Of a stretch of 64,000 nucleotides of DNA, positions 32,550 through 45,117 are shown piece after piece. The notes below the pieces were generated by a model that had not been told where the DNA came from, made no database searches, and saw nothing but the letters and a program-made list of their open reading frames with translations. Origin of the DNA: Nephrocerus scutellatus. Lineage: Eukaryota > Arthropoda > Insecta > Diptera > Pipunculidae. The DNA is taken from assembly GCA_947095585.1 (NCBI GenBank), contig OX352761.1:109231890-109295889 (forward strand), in the 5' to 3' direction. The position numbers and the translations under genes are program-made. Position 1 is the first letter of the stretch. Every line of letters starts with the position of its first letter.

Positions 32550-34655
32550 CTTAGAGGATAAAGAAAGACAGGATGAACTGGTAAGGCTGAAGGCTTAGCT
32601 GAAAAATTGTAAGGCGCTCCTGATCCAATAGTTTCGGAATGGCATCAGTGACAAAAACATTCAAAGATCCGATTCTAGGAACATGTTTCTGCATATTAAT
32701 TGGATCTTCAATCTTCAAGTGTTGCTATTCAGGAACTGAAGGTCTCAGTTGTAAGAGAAACACAGGTCGGGATTTCTTGCGGTACAATACCTAAAGTCGG
32801 TGACGATTTTGTCATCGATTCGAATGTGGAAAAACTCAGCCTTATCGGTTGCCATTTTGCGGAAATTCATTCTGGTGTTGACGAAACGGGCGGCAACATT
32901 GATCCGGTGAGAGATTTAGATATCGGAGTGCCTTATTAAAAACTCTAGGCACGTTCCCCTGAAGGGGCTAGAGCAGACGCATTGACACCAGACACAGCGC
33001 AGGGATATTTCATATAACTTGACGACCTGACGTTAATCTTTAGGCAACTAAACAACAATATATCATCCGGTTTAAATAAAATTCCTTATGACGTTTTTAA
33101 ACATTAACAGACAGCTTCATCGGGCAATACTGCGTCTTATTTAACAATTTATCGAACAACTTCTACTTTCCAAGCTGTGGGAAAGTATTGAAAATATATC
33201 CAATAGCAAAGAAGCTGAAGGATTCATCTAATGCTCTGATCTACAAGCAAATCAGCCAGTTGCCTAACATCAGAAAGGTTTTCGAAGTTGTCATTAACAA
33301 AACGATTTCGACCGTTTGCGAAGAAAAAGACGTCATACCGCGGAACCAGTTCGGTTTCAGAAAAAAAACCACTCCGACAGTTACCAAACTCATATCAGAT
33401 GTCAATTGGTATGACAAGAGAGGCACTCCGTCCTGTCTGATAGATGTCGGGAAAGCCTTCGACACGTTATGACCAAATGAACTGTTTTGTAAATTAATAA
33501 AACAACGGTTCCCCAAAAGCATTTTTATAATAATAATGCAAATGATATATGATAAGAAGTTTGTTGTAACTGATAACCGTGACACGACCGCTAAAGTTTT
33601 TAATATCTCGAATGGTCTGCAGCAGTGGACTATGAATCCGCTGTTCCTCTTCTGCATTTACATCAGCTCATGGATAGGAACACTACGCTAGCTTTTGCTG
33701 ACGATATCATATTGTACGCACATGGAGATAGGGTAGGGAAACTGATTGAAATTAAATTCAATCAGTTGCATTCGTGCTGTACTGATTGGAGGTAAAAGAT
33801 CAATGTGACAAAGTGTGAGAAAATATTGTTTAGACCGCCTTTGGCACTCTGTAATAGGGATATCAGGACAAATTATAAAAGTTTGGCGACAGAGTGCCAA
33901 TCCGAAACGAGACGTACGTCAAATATCTTGAGATTGGCCTGGACAACTTCTTATACTATGATCGTGACGTAAATGCACAACTGAAAAAGTCGAAAGCTGC
34001 TTTCATGGCATTGAAACGCTTGTTCTTTTCAAGATACTTGCGTTCCGATGTCAAAGTGTTGTGTTATTTGGCGTTGGTCAGACCGATCATAGTGTATGGT
34101 TGCTTCAATTTGATTCAATTTAGTCTCTTCGTACATGGAACGCATCCGAGTGTTTGATCGTAAATGTCTCTAAGTAGATATCGTACCGCAGAATTCGTAC
34201 ATATCTGTACATGGTCCCGAACAAACACTTACTGGACGCATCGTGAAATCACGAACAGGTAATTAGATCATTAGACAGATAAGAAATCACTTGGCGAGGT
34301 CAGCAAACGCTATAGAAAATGAATTAATATCGGGGCTATTCTATCATAACCCTGATTACTTCAGGAGGACTTTTGGGACTGACTACATACCCCGTCTAAG
34401 GCATTCCTATACCTCAACGCTCATGGCTACGTTTTCGACGCTCATAGCGTGCCTGTAGTGTATTACGCATATAGACGCGCAACTACTAAACACATTACGC
34501 ATGATCCACACTTAGATTCGAGTATCACAAATCCTGTCTGGGGATACTGCATGACTATCCCTGAACGGGATAAAAAAGATGGCAGCAGAGCAAACAGCAG
34601 AGCTTTATTGGTGGCTTGACTGGGGTGATTAAAGACACACACAAACTGACAAAAG
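32550..34655 (+). pseudogene. Jockey/I-superfamily LINE, longest single relic in the window
   Basis: A 2.1-kb decayed ORF2. Pre-RT linker KNCKALLIQ and GISDKNIQRSDSRNMF (32600-32690), then SNVEKLSLIGCHFAEIHSGV near 32850. RT: NNNISSGLNKIPYDVFK near 33050, KIYPIAKKLKDSSNAL, PNIRKVFEVVINKTIS and IPRNQFGFRKK (33188-33370), palm motif A CLIDVGKAFDTL near 33435, a motif-B region FNISNGLQQWTMNPLF near 33600-33640, and catalytic AFADDIILYAHGDR near 33690. Thumb: ALKRLFFSRYLRSDVKVLCY and LALVRPIIVYG (33990-34100). C-terminal block: YFRRTFGTDYIPP and AHSVPVVYYAYRRATTKHIT (34360-34500). About ten stops or frameshifts. Endonuclease not seen. The FADD box itself is intact, although its frame is broken on both sides. 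Confidence 0.85.
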
Positions 34656-34659
34656 AGAT

Positions 34660-35611
34660 CTACTATCTGTAACTATAAATTTCATTGTTGTCATTTCATT
34701 TATTGATATTTTTTTTTGCTACTTACCGAATTGTTTAAATACTAAATGTACCTCGTATTTTTGTATTTGTATTAAAAATTATTCATATCATTTATTTCTC
34801 TGGTGATTTACTTGTTGACAAATTATTTTTGCTATATTCATTTACTTATATTATTTTTTTTATATTATTTATTTATTTATATATATTATATATCGACATT
34901 TTTTATGAACACTATATTTATTATTTTAATTATTTATTATTTATTTTTCATTTAAATTCTCTATTTTTTGAATTGTTATATTATTTATTTATTGGGTTAA
35001 TAAATAAACAATTTAAAATGCAAAAAAAATTTAACATTAATAGCGTTACGGTCAACGGAGAGCGATACAGAGGAAGATTTAATAAGAAAATAGCCGATAG
35101 CCTACCCTTAAAATTGACCGTTGCAGTATTTGCGGTTTAAAGTATCCAGTTGTTTTAGCCTTAAATCGCCACCAACATGAAATGCGAAGGAAATCAGTTT
35201 ATTTATAAAATCATCTCTCATTGAGGTGCTCATTATAAATCTTTGATCTTCATCGGACTTTCACTCGCTCCATCACTTAATTTTATATAAATTGATTTTA
35301 ATAAAAAGACTACGCCAAGACTGTTTGCTGCGATTTCACGCTATTATACCACACACCCTAAATGGGTGTAATAAGTTTGTAAGTGCAAAACGACTTTTAG
35401 AATACAAATAAAAACTCGTTCGTACAAGCGTTTGTAAGACTACTTTTGACTTAATTCACAAAACTTGACATTCGATAGGAAAAATATAGCCTATAATTAT
35501 GTGCTAGTTGCCACAAATTGTTAATAATTAATTTAAAGATTTTCAATACATGGGCGAAATAATAACATCCTACTATCTATCTACAAGTACGTCTTCTTTA
35601 AGCATGATATG
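34660..35611. other. Very AT-rich spacer
   Basis: The 34.68-35.0 kb part is almost pure A/T with TTTATTTATTTAT runs. The 103-codon frame at 34829-35140 is Tyr/Ile/Leu/Phe-rich purely because of this base composition, so I do not call it a gene. Confidence 0.6.
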
Positions 35612-36706
35612 TACAATACAACACAATACAATACAATACAATAAAATACAATGCAATGCAATGCAATGCAATGCAATTCAATACAATACAATACAATACA
35701 ATAAAATACAATGCAATGCAATGCAATACAATACAATACAATACAATGCAATACAATACAATACAATTTAATACAATGCAATGCAATGCAATGCAATGCA
35801 ATGCAATGCAATGCAATTCAATACAATACAATACAATACAATAAAATACAATGCAATGCAATGCAATACAATACAATACAATACAATACAATGCAATACA
35901 ATACAATACAATTTAATACAATGCAATGCAATGCAATGCAATGCAATGCAATACAATACAATACAATACAATACAATACAATACAATGCAATACAATACA
36001 ATACAATACAATACAATGCAATGCAATGCAATGCAATACAATACAATACAATACAATACATTACAATACAATACAATGCAATGCAATGCAATACAATACA
36101 ATACAATACAATACAATACAATACAATACAATACAATGCAATGCAATGCAATGCAATACAATACAATACAATACATTACAATACAATACAATACAATGCA
36201 ATGCAATGCAATACAATACAATACAATACAATACAATACAATACAATACAATACAATACAATACAATACAATACAATACAATACAATACAATAAAATACA
36301 ATACAATACAATACAATACAATACAATAGAATGCAATACAATACAATGCAATGCAATACAATGCAATACAATACAATACAATGCAATACAATACAATAAA
36401 ATACAATGCAATACAATACAATACAATTCAATACAATGCAATGCAATACAATACAATACAATACATTACAATACAATACAATACGATACAATGCAATGCA
36501 ATACAATAAAATACAATACATTACATTACAATACAATACAATACAATACAATACAATACAATACAATGCAATACAATATAATACAATACAATACAATACA
36601 ATACATTACAATACAATACAATACAATACAATGCAATACAATATAATACAATACAATACAATATAATACACAATACCTGATACAAGACAATACAATACCA
36701 GATACA
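35612..36706. repeat. Pentanucleotide satellite (ACAAT/GCAAT)n, ~1.07 kb
   Basis: More than 200 near-perfect 5-bp units, ATACA or ATGCA type in phase, with rare variants (ATTCA, TTTAA, ATAAA, ATTAC). The G-containing units are clustered in runs. A higher-order duplication is visible: the ATTCA variant recurs from 35676 to 35816 (140 bp) and the ATTTA variant from 35766 to 35911 (145 bp). No 5-mer phase makes a stop codon except through rare variants, so very long frames occur on both strands (for example 311 codons at 35711-36646). They encode only IQYNT- or CIVLY-type repeats and are artefacts. The array decays after about 36675. Confidence 0.98.
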
Positions 36707-36849
36707 ATATTTTTTTTGGCAATTTGCGCACGCCTAAAGGGGCTTGCACCATTATAATGCTGGGCTTATTACAGCATGGGCTGTAAACCTTACCTTGTAA
36801 ACCTTAAGGGTTTAAGGAGAGCTTGTGTTTTGAATGCCTGCGGATTTTA

Positions 36850-37000
36850 GTGATGAGGAAAAACACAGCTTGGCAAATTATTCTACATCCCCATACGTGT
36901 TAAACGGCTGAAGATCGAATCTGTGAACTTAACTGCACGTCCGAAGATGGGCTTGAGGACATAATGATACGCATTTAGAGCACCACGGCTAAATTCATGT
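36850..37000 (-). pseudogene. CR1-like LINE C-terminal tail fragment
   Basis: The minus strand reads GALNAYHYVLKPIFGRAVKF, then DSIFSRLTRMG, matching the tails at 14155 and 58165 (both plus). A degraded ending follows. It sits just beyond the pentanucleotide satellite. Confidence 0.6.
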
Positions 37001-40000
37001 GGAGGGTGGTGACTCTCTATAATAATTTATTTGAAGTAATCTAAATCCATTGAACTGACTCTGAACGAATCATTAGAGTACTGCACAAATTTTAGGCTAA
37101 AAAAACTGCATGCAACAAATCTAAACAATATTTTTATTATTTTTTAATACATATTTCTACAAAGATTGTAAATAATTTTCCGCGTGTAGTCAATCGAGGA
37201 TTTTTCACAACACAGTCGCTAACTATCGATCAAAGCATTTATGAATATTTTTTTTTTGTATTTATTACAAGGTGTGCTCACGGCTCCGGTGTTGTTTTTG
37301 ACAAAAAATGTATACACAGTGAAAAGTGCAATTGTCATACATTTTTTCACCGCAAATCAGGGTGTTTTCATTCTAGTATTACTCCTCACTAAAAATTCAT
37401 GGTACAAAATGCCGCTGAAGCAATAAAAAAACCTTTACATGCAATCGAGCTTAGTAGTTTCGGTCTTGTATCTTGACTAAGCTTTTATTGTGAATTATGC
37501 GGGCGTTAGTTTTGTAAAGCCGTACGAGCATATGTACACCAATATTTCGTCGACAGTTATTACCCATTTGACTTAATTCGGAAACTCCTGAGCAATGATC
37601 ATTCTACACTGCTTTTAGGCGAAATTCAGCAATTTAGGGTTAACTTTTATTGCCACAAATATTCCCGGGTTGAATCAAATGATATCCGGGCGTTTAAAGT
37701 GCCGCTATCGTTTTTATTGTTTGTACAATTTGTAAACCGTTGTTTTGTTAATAGAAGACTCACCAAAACGAACAATTAATATTTTCAATTCAGTGCTTTA
37801 TTTTATTTTATGCCTAAATCAAAATTTAATGCAAATTATTTGTTCCACTTTGTCAACAAACAACAGACACCAAAACTGTAACCCTATGCAAACTTTTCCA
37901 ATGTCAAAAATAGCCAGAGAATAAGATTCAACTATGATTACCAATGTCAGGATATCTTAGGGACAAATAAACCAACACAGCAACAAAAATTGGAAGGTTA
38001 GATCTAAAAAACTAATTCTTCATTCCGCGAAATTTAAAAATACACGTAATTTTGTTTTATGTCGATAAAATCTAGTACCAAGCTGCATAATGCAAGGAGT
38101 GTGTCAACTAAAAATGTCTTTAAAATATCCGCAAACTGGGTTTTAGCGATCGATTCCAATTTGGTGTGGACCAGTCTCCCTTGGCACCGCAGTCCACATT
38201 ATTTTTATATTTTTGTTAACACCGCCTACCACATTATGCTACATAAAACTTAGCAGAAATAAAAAAAAAATTCGATTTATGCGCAAGAAAGTCATGTGGG
38301 CGTGTATTGATTACCAGCTTTTAGAATAAAATATCATGTGTCATGTCATGTGCAGTAAGAAAGTCATGTGGGCGTGTATTGATATTGTCAGCTAGTATAT
38401 TACAATAATTGCTACTCCGAGATGATCTTAAAGCAATTACTTTTTCCTCATGTCATTCAAATGAGTCATTTCGTATAATCTTAGCAGAGAGCGTTACTAC
38501 GATGAACAGCATAAAATACTTCCAGTAATCACAAAATGGCGCATTGCCATGCATTTTTTTCATCCGCACATCTGATTTAGTGAAACGCTGAACGCTGTGG
38601 GTGCGCGTCTGGTGGATGTAACTGTTATCGCAATTATTCAGTAGAGACACTCGGCTATTACTGCTAAGTTATTGTCTTGTAAGTCCTTTTTTATCGAGGC
38701 AACAAAACCATAAATCTTTTTCTTATTCTGTCTCCTAAGTTTTAACATTTCGTCAGCCTCTCTGAAAAAATCACACTGCGGATCAGTATCCAGAAAAAGT
38801 CAATGACTTGGCAAAGTCAGGGAACAATACTCGTAATTCTAAATGTCACTTCCATTTATTAAAAACACTCGCCAAAGTCATTTCACATCCTTCCGCATTT
38901 CTTATGCTTGTAGATACAAATGTGTTGAAGGAATTTGTCTTGAAATTATTACTCACTATTCACACTATTGCACTTGTGTACGAGTATAGTATCCTTGCGT
39001 GAGTAGAAGGAAGAACACAAATAGGGACAAAACAATGCGACAAGAAACATTGGGAATTCTGCCAAGCATGGCAATGTACGCGAGTGCGCCTCTTCCTTAG
39101 CCATTCATTATTGTTATTCTTTTTGGCACAAGGAAACCCACACACAGACACATTCTGTGACTGTTTGTGTGTACTGGAAATGCTTTTCTTTTTGTTGGTC
39201 TCTTACGGTGGCCAAACTCATTAAATTTTCAAATCTCGAGACTATAATAGGAAACTATTCAAACAAAGAAAAAGTCGGTAAATTAAGGCACCTTTGTGTG
39301 TTAGCACATGTTTTGTATGTTAGGTATGTTATGCAGGATGATCACCATTATTGTATCTGATTCATTTGGAAATAGAGCGATTGCTTCTTCGGTATAAATT
39401 CGTTTGGTCACTCTGCTCTAGCAGAAAAATTCTCTTTACACTGTTCTGTATCCTAATCCCAACTAGAGTTCTAGTAATTTCGAATTCTCTTTTTTCTGTC
39501 ATCCATTCTGTCGCGTGAAGTTGGATGCAATGAAAAAAACTAAAAAAGGAATCTCGCAACATGTCGCCTGAGGATCAGGTGTACCCTAAATAACTGTAAA
39601 CCACAATTTCTTTAGCCTGTTCCTTTTTTTTTTCATAGTTCTGTTTCTTAGCTTAAAGTTATTTTAGATATGACATTTTTTGCCAGTCACTACGAGTATT
39701 AATGAGAGTAAGTAGGAGTCATACCCACTACCACTCCATCGTATCTGTTGCTATCATTTAAGGTACCTATCTATCTATACCTGGAAGACAAACTACCCTT
39801 AGTATACCTTCAAGAGTCTCTGTAAAATAAAGCAAAAGAAAAAGAAGCAAAAAAAGTCAGTAGTTGATTTTTTACAGAGAAAAAACTGATGATGCGACCA
39901 GACAAGTGGAAAGTTGTATGAATCCATAACCATAAGAAATATCAAGGGAACATTTCACGTTTAAAAAGTCTGATGTCTGAATGCAAAAATTTCAGAACAA

Positions 40001-40430
40001 TTCACAGCCAGGCATTTGTCTTTTTTCAAAAAAGCAAATAAGCATGGCTCCATATAAAGATCACTAATTCACATGGAAATGATACCTTTATTTGTTGTAT
40101 GTAATAGTTATACGGATTTTTTCGAAAAGTTCCTTCCTACATGGGGGAAAAAGGGAAAACGTAATTTTTATTTTTAGTTTTTGTAAAATTTTGTGATTTA
40201 CTCATATTTTTAAAGAGCTCTATTTTAAAAACCAAATAACCTACAGATATACTTTGTGGAAGCAAATTACTTAGAATTACATACTACAACATAACAAATT
40301 ATAATAAATTATGATATTTATACAAACTTTTTTTTTAAATGGCTTTAAAGTCAAAAATTTAAAAACAAAATCCAAAAGGAGGTAGCTCCATTTTATATTC
40401 ATTTTTATATTAATCTAATATATATATACA
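37001..40430. other. No gene; one local 27-bp direct repeat
   Basis: About 3.4 kb of AT-rich sequence. The only structure I noticed is a direct repeat, AAGAAAGTCATGTGGGCGTG followed by TATTGAT, at 38285-38311 and 38357-38383 (offset 72 bp), with TCATGTGTCATGTCATGTG between. Short frames here have no recognisable family. Confidence 0.5.
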
Positions 40431-40432
40431 AA

Positions 40433-40690
40433 TCTCGTGTCACGATGTTTGTGGTCGCACTCCTCCGAAACGGCTCGAACGATTTTTATGAATTTTTTTT
40501 AGGTATATTTGGTAGGTTAGAGAATAGGTCGTTAAGTATATTTCATACCGCTAGGTGATTAGGGTGTCCCTATCTAGAAAAACATTTGAGAACGGAATTT
40601 GAGTTCGCAATAGTCCGAATAAGGTTTTTGAAAAACAAATTAAAAGTTGCCCGAAAAATTGTAAAATTAGGAAAAAACTAAAAGTGCTGT
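40433..40690 (+). mobile_element. Candidate Helitron-like 5' end
   Basis: After a short AT microsatellite (TATATATATACAAA) the sequence TCTCGTGTCACGATGTTTGT begins, followed by GCACTCCTCCGAAACGGCTC. From memory this resembles 5' sequence of insect Helitron-like elements, which begin with TC and are often preceded by such AT repeats. The call depends on recall of family consensus and needs a database match. The same-strand 11-bp minisatellite follows at once. Confidence 0.4.
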
Positions 40691-40694
40691 TTTC

Positions 40695-41650
40695 CATACC
40701 CTGCGACCTCAAAGGACCTCCTCCCTCAAAGGACCTCCAAAAAATCCCCAAAAGACCCCTAAAAGACCATTTAAACGCCCCAAAAAGACCCCTACAAGAC
40801 CCTCAAAGGATCCCCAAAAGACCCCAAAAATACCCTCAAAAGACCACAATAAGACCCTCAAAGGACCTCAAAAAGATCCCCAAAAGACACAAAAAAGTTC
40901 CTTAAATGACTCCCCAAAATAAACCCAAAAGACCCCCAAAAGTCCCTACACTCCCAAGACTCAAAAAATAAACCCAAGAGACCCCAAAAGACCCTCTAAG
41001 ACTCCCAAAATAAACCCAAAAGCCCCCAATAACCCAAAAAGACTCTAAAAGACACTCAAAGGACCTCCAAAAGTCCCACAAAAACCCTCAAAAAAGTCAT
41101 CAGAAGATCTCCAAAAAACCCTTAAAGAATCTTCAAAGGCCTTCCAGAAGACCCCCATAGTACCACCAAAATACCCCCAAAAGTCCTCAAAAGACCCTAA
41201 AAAACCCAATCAAATCCAAAAAACCTTCAAAAGAGCCACAAAAGATCTTCAAAAGACTCCCAAGCAAAACTACCAAAAGACCCTCAAAAGTCTCTCTGAA
41301 AGACCAAAAAAAGGACCTTCAAAAGATCCTCAAATGATCCTCAAAAGACCCCAAAAAGTCCCTCAAATGACCCACCAAAATAAACCCAAAAGTCCCTCAA
41401 AGTTTCCCCAAAATGAAACAAAATATCCTAAAATGACTCTCAAAGGACCTTCAAAAAAACCTCACAAAAGACCTTCGAAAGAGTCATCATTAAAAGATCC
41501 CCAAAAAGAACCTCACAAGACCCACAAAAGACCCTCAAAGGACCTCCAGACTAACCAACAAACCGTCAAAAGAGCCTGAAATGACCTACAAAAGACTCCA
41601 AAATTACCCCCAAAAGACCCTCAAAAGACCCCAAAAAACCCTCCCATTTG
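40695..41650 (+). repeat. 11-bp minisatellite (CAAAAGACC-type), array 2
   Basis: About 950 bp of the same unit as array 1 (848-1690), in the same orientation: CCAAAAGACCC, CTCAAAGGACC, CCCAAAATAAA variants. It is more diverged, with variants such as CCCAAAATAAACCCAAAAG. Plus-strand frames (40684-40905, 41334-41579) give Lys/Pro/Arg-rich repeats (KRPQKVPQ, KDPQKEPHK) as artefacts of the 33-bp period. Confidence 0.95.
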
Positions 41651-41654
41651 GGTG

Positions 41655-44020
41655 ATAAGTATTTTGGGGTCCTTTTGTAGGACTTTTTTATATATATTTT
41701 TTTTGAAAAATGTGGTAATATGTAAGTCTTTCCAATATCTAATACATATTTCTTTATTTTATATTAAAATGTATACTTAATTGCGAGCCCGAAGGGTGAA
41801 GCTTATATTCAGATGACATGAAAATTTTTTCAGTGAACGTGTGTACATTTGTACATTTGTATGCTTGTTTGACGTGTCGTATACCAGTCAAACTTTTATG
41901 GGACTTGTTTTAAAATAATTGGTTAGCGTTAGGCTTGCCATGGCGTATAATTTTTTTCATTCATAGTGGTTGCTACCCCTGAGGAAACTGAGAATGTTCT
42001 AAATCTACGCATAGCTATCAATTTTTTAAGCCTTAAGGTTTGCAAAGTTAAATGTGTTTCTTGCAGTCTATTTCAGAAATCGCTTATGACTGAAAGACCT
42101 ATAGCTTATGAATGTCGCTTATGAATGAAAGACCTTCATTTAACGTTGCATACTATTAGGCTTTTAAGATAAATTAGTCTTTAGACTGAATTACAACTAA
42201 ATATACATACATGGGTGTGTGTAGCCCGTGTTTCTATAGTAGTGGAAAGTTTTTGGTAGGAACTCGTATATCTCGGCTTCTACCAGTCAGAATTTAATGG
42301 GACTAGTTTTAAAGCAGTTGTGATGCATGTGGTGCTTGTCGAGTATGACACGTATGGCGCGTGTGACACGTGTGGCGCGTGTAAAAAAAACAAAATTGAT
42401 TTTATATGTGCACCCAATGACAGACCAATATCAACTGATGACATTGACATACATAATTTAATTAGTACAACAATATATTTAAATACCTCACAAAAGGAAA
42501 GTAATTGAAAACATGACGCCTTGTTTTGCACCAGTGCGAACATCCCATTAAATAATATAAAAATAAATCACACGGTCGATATAGCAAACATACATAACAA
42601 CGTAATTTTCATGTTCAATAAATTTTATGCACAGCAGTTGCAACAGTTTTGCCACAGCCACTGGCCGCTAAACCATCTCATTATCTCGCCACATTGCCAT
42701 TCTTTAGGGGTGAAGGAAAATTTATGAGATCGTCCTTATTTCAGTAACTTATCCCTTTTGGTTGGGCGACCAACTGCAGTAATAGCTTTGTCCCAACAGC
42801 ACAATACGTAAACAACTTTTAAAATGAGTTTACATCAAGGACATCAAACACATACAAACACACACACAGAGAGACTCAGAGCGTAAATAATAATTTGGCG
42901 GACAACTTTTGTCATCGCAAAAAAAGTTGGATCGTGGGCTTTGCTCATGTGAAGCACTCACAAAATTACACTTACATCGGTATAACAGACTCGTTTCCAA
43001 AATTTATTGTATGGCAGAAAAATGCGCAGACACACAGATACAACAGACTAGCGGGATTGTTGTGAAATTACTGCTGATTCTTTTTGAATTCTTGAGGAAT
43101 TATCCCCACCCCGTGGGAACTTATTCGAGTATGTAAATGTTATCCTGCAACATAGCAGTAATTTTATGCCGATGTAAGTTGTATTATGATATGTGTTGTT
43201 GTTGTAGGTTTTCTTGTCATCGTTGTCATCTGACTGTCATGCGATGATGATCCTTAGCGCGTGGGTAGTAATGTTCTTATATTACATATAAGCTCGCATA
43301 TCTTGTTACGGGGACTCTAGGGCTCCCGACGCATGTTGTCACTCCGTCGTCGTCGGCCGTGTGCAAATTTTATTGGAATTTAAGCACAAGGTTATATCCA
43401 GATGATAATGTAAAAAATAAGTATGTGTGTGCTTGTTGTGTGCTGGTCTCCATCCAGATAGCGCCTGTCAGTTACAGAGTGTGGGTGGGTAATTTAATTA
43501 AAATTAAATGCCCTCCGCAACTTGACTGTATATATGAAATGAAAGGTTTTTTTTTTTATGTTTCCTTTTGTTGAGTACATTTTTGATTAAATTTATTTCC
43601 ATTCTTTTGTTTTTAAACAACCAAATTCAAACAGGACGAAACTCCATGTCCATGGGGGGTTGTAAGAGCAACGAACCTTTGATGTTGGTATATCGTAGCA
43701 AATTATGCCGAAAAATTTACCACCGGCACAGCTTTCCTGCGACAAATCGGTATGACCTTAAGATGGATTAAGCTCAAAGAGATGAAAACATCAAGTTCTT
43801 AGAAGAGATAAAAGGACATAAACACTCTTCAAAAGGACATGGAAGATAATGAAGAGATGAATCATATGCATATATAACCAAACTAACAAATTTGTTTCCA
43901 ATATTATGAGATTAGATAACTAAAAGCTGATTCAGATGCAGTATTTTCCTTTTGACAGCAAGCCTTTCATTTTGACAGTAATTTGCACTGTATCGATGTT
44001 TTCAAATCTAGAATTTATTC
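41655..44020. other. No gene; a small 18-bp duplication
   Basis: About 2.4 kb with no recognisable coding content. GACACGTATGGCGCGTGT (42347-42364) is followed directly by GACACGTGTGGCGCGTGT (42365-42382), a two-unit tandem duplication containing one CACGTG. CA-rich microsatellite lies near 42850-42870. Small frames lack signatures. Confidence 0.5.
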
Positions 44021-44024
44021 GCCA

Positions 44025-44270
44025 TTAATGATGGTGTCCCCCAAGGCTCTATTTCGCCACCATTACTTTTTTTATCTTTATCTAAGGTCGTTTAATCTAA
44101 TTTTCGAAACTTGTGCATTCTTTCATTGGCGACAACACTATCATAATAGTTTTAGAGCCGACGTCAAAGAACCGGAACATTGTCTAGACACAAAGAAATA
44201 CGAAATAATTGTATTGCTGACCTTGCACTCGCTATAAAGCGCACCAATTGAACAAAAGGTGGGTACTATT
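44025..44270 (+). pseudogene. CR1-like LINE RT fragment (motif B to C)
   Basis: The plus strand from about 44025 reads INDGVPQGSISPPLLFLSLS, the motif B GVPQGS..SP..F of CR1/Jockey-type reverse transcriptases. A decayed motif C (FIGDNTIII for F.ADDT.I) follows near 44125 and SFRADVKEPEHCLDTKKY near 44150. It ends close to 44270, next to family B on the other strand. Confidence 0.65.
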
Positions 44271-44284
44271 ACAGCACGATGACA

Positions 44285-44750
44285 AGCACTGCAGGTATTT
44301 GTCTCATCGTCATATTTGGCACTACAACCGGTGTCCGGTCATGGCGTCCCGAAAAAAATGTCGGTCCCGATTTCGAGCCGATGTCATCCAGTTTTGCATC
44401 CCCAAACTCTGGACGTCTTGGCCGGTCTCGCTGTCATGTTCCATAAATACTACTGCAAAGGATCATCTTCGCTCATGTGAGCTAGGTGTCCTGCCCACCG
44501 GAGCCTACCGAGCTTAATTCTCTTCACGATGTCGACATCGCGGTAACGCACGTAGATCTCATCATTATAGACTCTCCGAAATCGTCTTTCCTCACATACG
44601 GGGCCAACAATTCTCCGTAAGACTTTTCTCTCGAACGCGGCTAAGAGGTCAGAATGCGTGTTGCTAAGCACCATCGGATCCATATGTAAGTACTGGTAGG
44701 ACCATTGTCTTATATACCAGCAGCTTGGATGTTATGGTTAAATTCCTGCA
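44285..44750 (-). pseudogene. RTE-like family B LINE, 3' end fragment
   Basis: The minus strand reads LLAAFERKVLRRIVGPVCEE, RRFRRVYNDEIYVRYRDVDI, VKRIKLGRLRWAGHLAHMSE (44650-44455). After a small gap it gives the final NRDRHFFRDAMTGHRL block (44380-44310). The same tail occurs in copies at 49083-49290, 61080-61440 and 61766-61938. The 5' part of the element is missing. Confidence 0.85.
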
Positions 44751-45117
44751 TTTGAAAAGTCTTGACAGACTTAGGAATAAGAAAGTTGATTTCCCTGAAA
44801 TACAAATCTCCGAAAGGAACTTTCTGTGAAGGACCAAATAAGAAAGAAGGAACGAGCTGAACCTATGGCTTTTGACTTAAGAACCAGCAGAGATGACGAC
44901 TACAAGCTTCAGCAAAATAAGTACAATCTACGTCAACTTGATCACAATTCTCAACTTATTTAAGTCAGTGCTTTGACAATTCAACCAAGCTAGTTAAGGT
45001 GGAACGCCCAGAAATAAACCCATGCTTAATTATTTGAAATAATTTACCTTTTACAAGTTTATCTGAAAGCTTGGGGAAAGTAGATAGTTTGGAAAAAGCA
45101 ACGTTGTTTTGAAATTC

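Noticed and set aside
34829..35140. 103-codon frame rich in Tyr, Ile and Phe that might look like a membrane protein
   Set aside because: It coincides with an almost pure A/T tract with TTTAT repeats, so base composition explains it.
35711..36646. 311-codon open frame on the plus strand and a 227-codon frame on the minus strand
   Set aside because: They are produced by the 5-bp satellite. The peptides are pure IQYNT or CIVLY repeats, and several overlapping frames are open on both strands.
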